Assembly (NCBI RefSeq): GCF_039531105.1
Contig: NZ_BAAAPK010000001.1
Span: forward strand, 372,001-436,000
DNA: 64,000 nucleotides
Direction: 5' to 3'
Source of the DNA: Microbacterium lacus
GTDB lineage: Bacteria; Actinomycetota; Actinomycetes; Actinomycetales; Microbacteriaceae
The translations under genes were made by a program, and so were the position numbers. Of this stretch, positions 63,465-64,000 are shown piece by piece. The notes under the pieces were generated by a model. It saw nothing but the letters and a program-made list of their open reading frames with translations, was not told where the DNA came from and ran no database searches. How positions within the stretch are numbered: the first letter of the stretch is position 1; every line of letters begins with the position of its first letter.

Positions 63465-63495
63465 GGCGTCGAGCCTAGCCGCGCGCCCTTCCGGC

Positions 63496-64000
63496 TCAGC
63501 GGTCCAATCGAGCCGTCGTGCCTCTGACGATGAGCTCGTACGGCAAGTGCCGCGGCTCCTCGGTCGGGCTCCCGGCCGCGGCGGCCTCGAGTTCGTCGAG
63601 GATCGCGTCGGCGGCGCGCTCGCCCTGCCCGTGCGGGAACTGGTCGACCGTGGTGAGGCGGAAGAACTCGCCGAGCTCGTGGCCGTCGATCCCGACGACG
63701 GAGAGGTCCTCGGGGACGCGATACCCGAGTTCACGGGCGGCGAGCAGCGCACCGATCGCCATCTCGTCGGACGCCGCGAAGATCGCGGTGGGGTGCTCGC
63801 CCGGTCGGCCGAGCAGCTGCTTGGCGGCGCGGAATCCGCCCTCGATCGTGAAGTCGGCGGGCTCGTACAGCGAGGGGCGGGGCGGGATGCCGGCATCCCG
63901 CAGCGCCTGCTCGAACCCGAGTCGACGATGGGTGGGGATGTGGAAGTCGATGTCGAACTCCGGGCTCGCGCCGATGTGCGCGATCTCGCGATGGCCGAGC
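63496..64000 (-). CDS. LacI-family regulator, N-terminus cut by window edge
   Basis: The open frame runs from the stop at 63496 to the window edge (about 168 residues). It shows the effector domain of a LacI/GalR protein: LGHREIAHIGASPEFD at the edge, TAIFAASDEMAIGALLAARE, GYRVPEDLSVVGIDGHELGE and TTVDQFPHGQGERAADAILD. The DNA-binding part lies beyond the window. Effector and targets are unknown. Confidence 0.9.
   Translation of the reverse strand, partial: LGHREIAHIGASPEFDIDFHIPTHRRLGFEQALRDAGIPPRPSLYEPADFTIEGGFRAAKQLLGRPGEHPTAIFAASDEMAIGALLAARELGYRVPEDLSVVGIDGHELGEFFRLTTVDQFPHGQGERAADAILDELEAAAAGSPTEEPRHLPYELIVRGTTARLDR

Overview
The window is high-GC (about 70 %) actinobacterial chromosome. 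It has gene-dense, short-spaced operons, many GTG starts, NucS mismatch repair, a SufS/SufU pair, a YhgE/Pip system and TANNNT promoter boxes. Gene content and codon style suggest Microbacteriaceae, most likely Microbacterium; this is inference from content, not a database match. I saw no tRNA, rRNA, CRISPR array, insertion sequence or prophage gene. No gene-free stretch exceeds about 250 bases.

Layout. 1-9 kb: partial GNAT acetyltransferase, FCD-type GntR regulator, cold-shock protein, rhomboid/MprF fusion, membrane-anchored coiled-coil protein, HAD phosphatase, nucS, and a divergent MFS/LacI pair. 9-15.5 kb: complete mrpA(B)CDEFG Na+/H+ antiporter operon. 15.5-24.7 kb: penicillin acylase, ArsR/AHSA1 pair, TetR/pseudo-ABC/YhgE operon, argG, Pr6Pr membrane protein. 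24.8-37 kb: purA, lactonase, AI-2E exporter-like protein, divergent FAD oxidase/LuxR pair, chorismate mutase, HerA-like ATPase, GntR(YtrA)/ABC operon, amino-acid permease plus USP. 37-48.8 kb: two DGPF/YCII genes with near-identical ECF-type promoters, a pair of membrane-anchored paralogs, a 43-residue ORF, purL, lipoprotein, ArsR/double-AHSA1, sufU-sufS, a tandem pair of unknown paralogs, terC. 48.8-61 kb: AbiEi/DUF559-like gene bracketed by 87-bp repeats, the kdp operon (27-residue leader ORF, kdpF, A, B, C, D, E), lipase-like hydrolase, KimA-like potassium permease. 61-64 kb: VanZ/RDD protein, M20 amidohydrolase, partial LacI regulator.

Themes. Ion homeostasis is prominent: Mrp for Na+/H+, Kdp and a KimA-like permease for K+, TerC for metal export. 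At least 20 genes carry a TANNNT box exactly 6-7 nt upstream of the start codon, which predicts leaderless mRNAs. Operon-internal genes instead use stop/start overlaps or Shine-Dalgarno sites. Several regulators have clear palindromic operators next to their own promoters. Two families of dispersed palindromic repeats sit at gene 3' ends.

Most novel candidates: the unknown paralog pair at 46.5-47.7 kb, the degenerate-ABC/YhgE operon, the duplicated ECF-type promoters before DGPF genes, the kdp leader ORF, the two repeat families, and strong over-representation of the word GGATGCC/GGCATCC.
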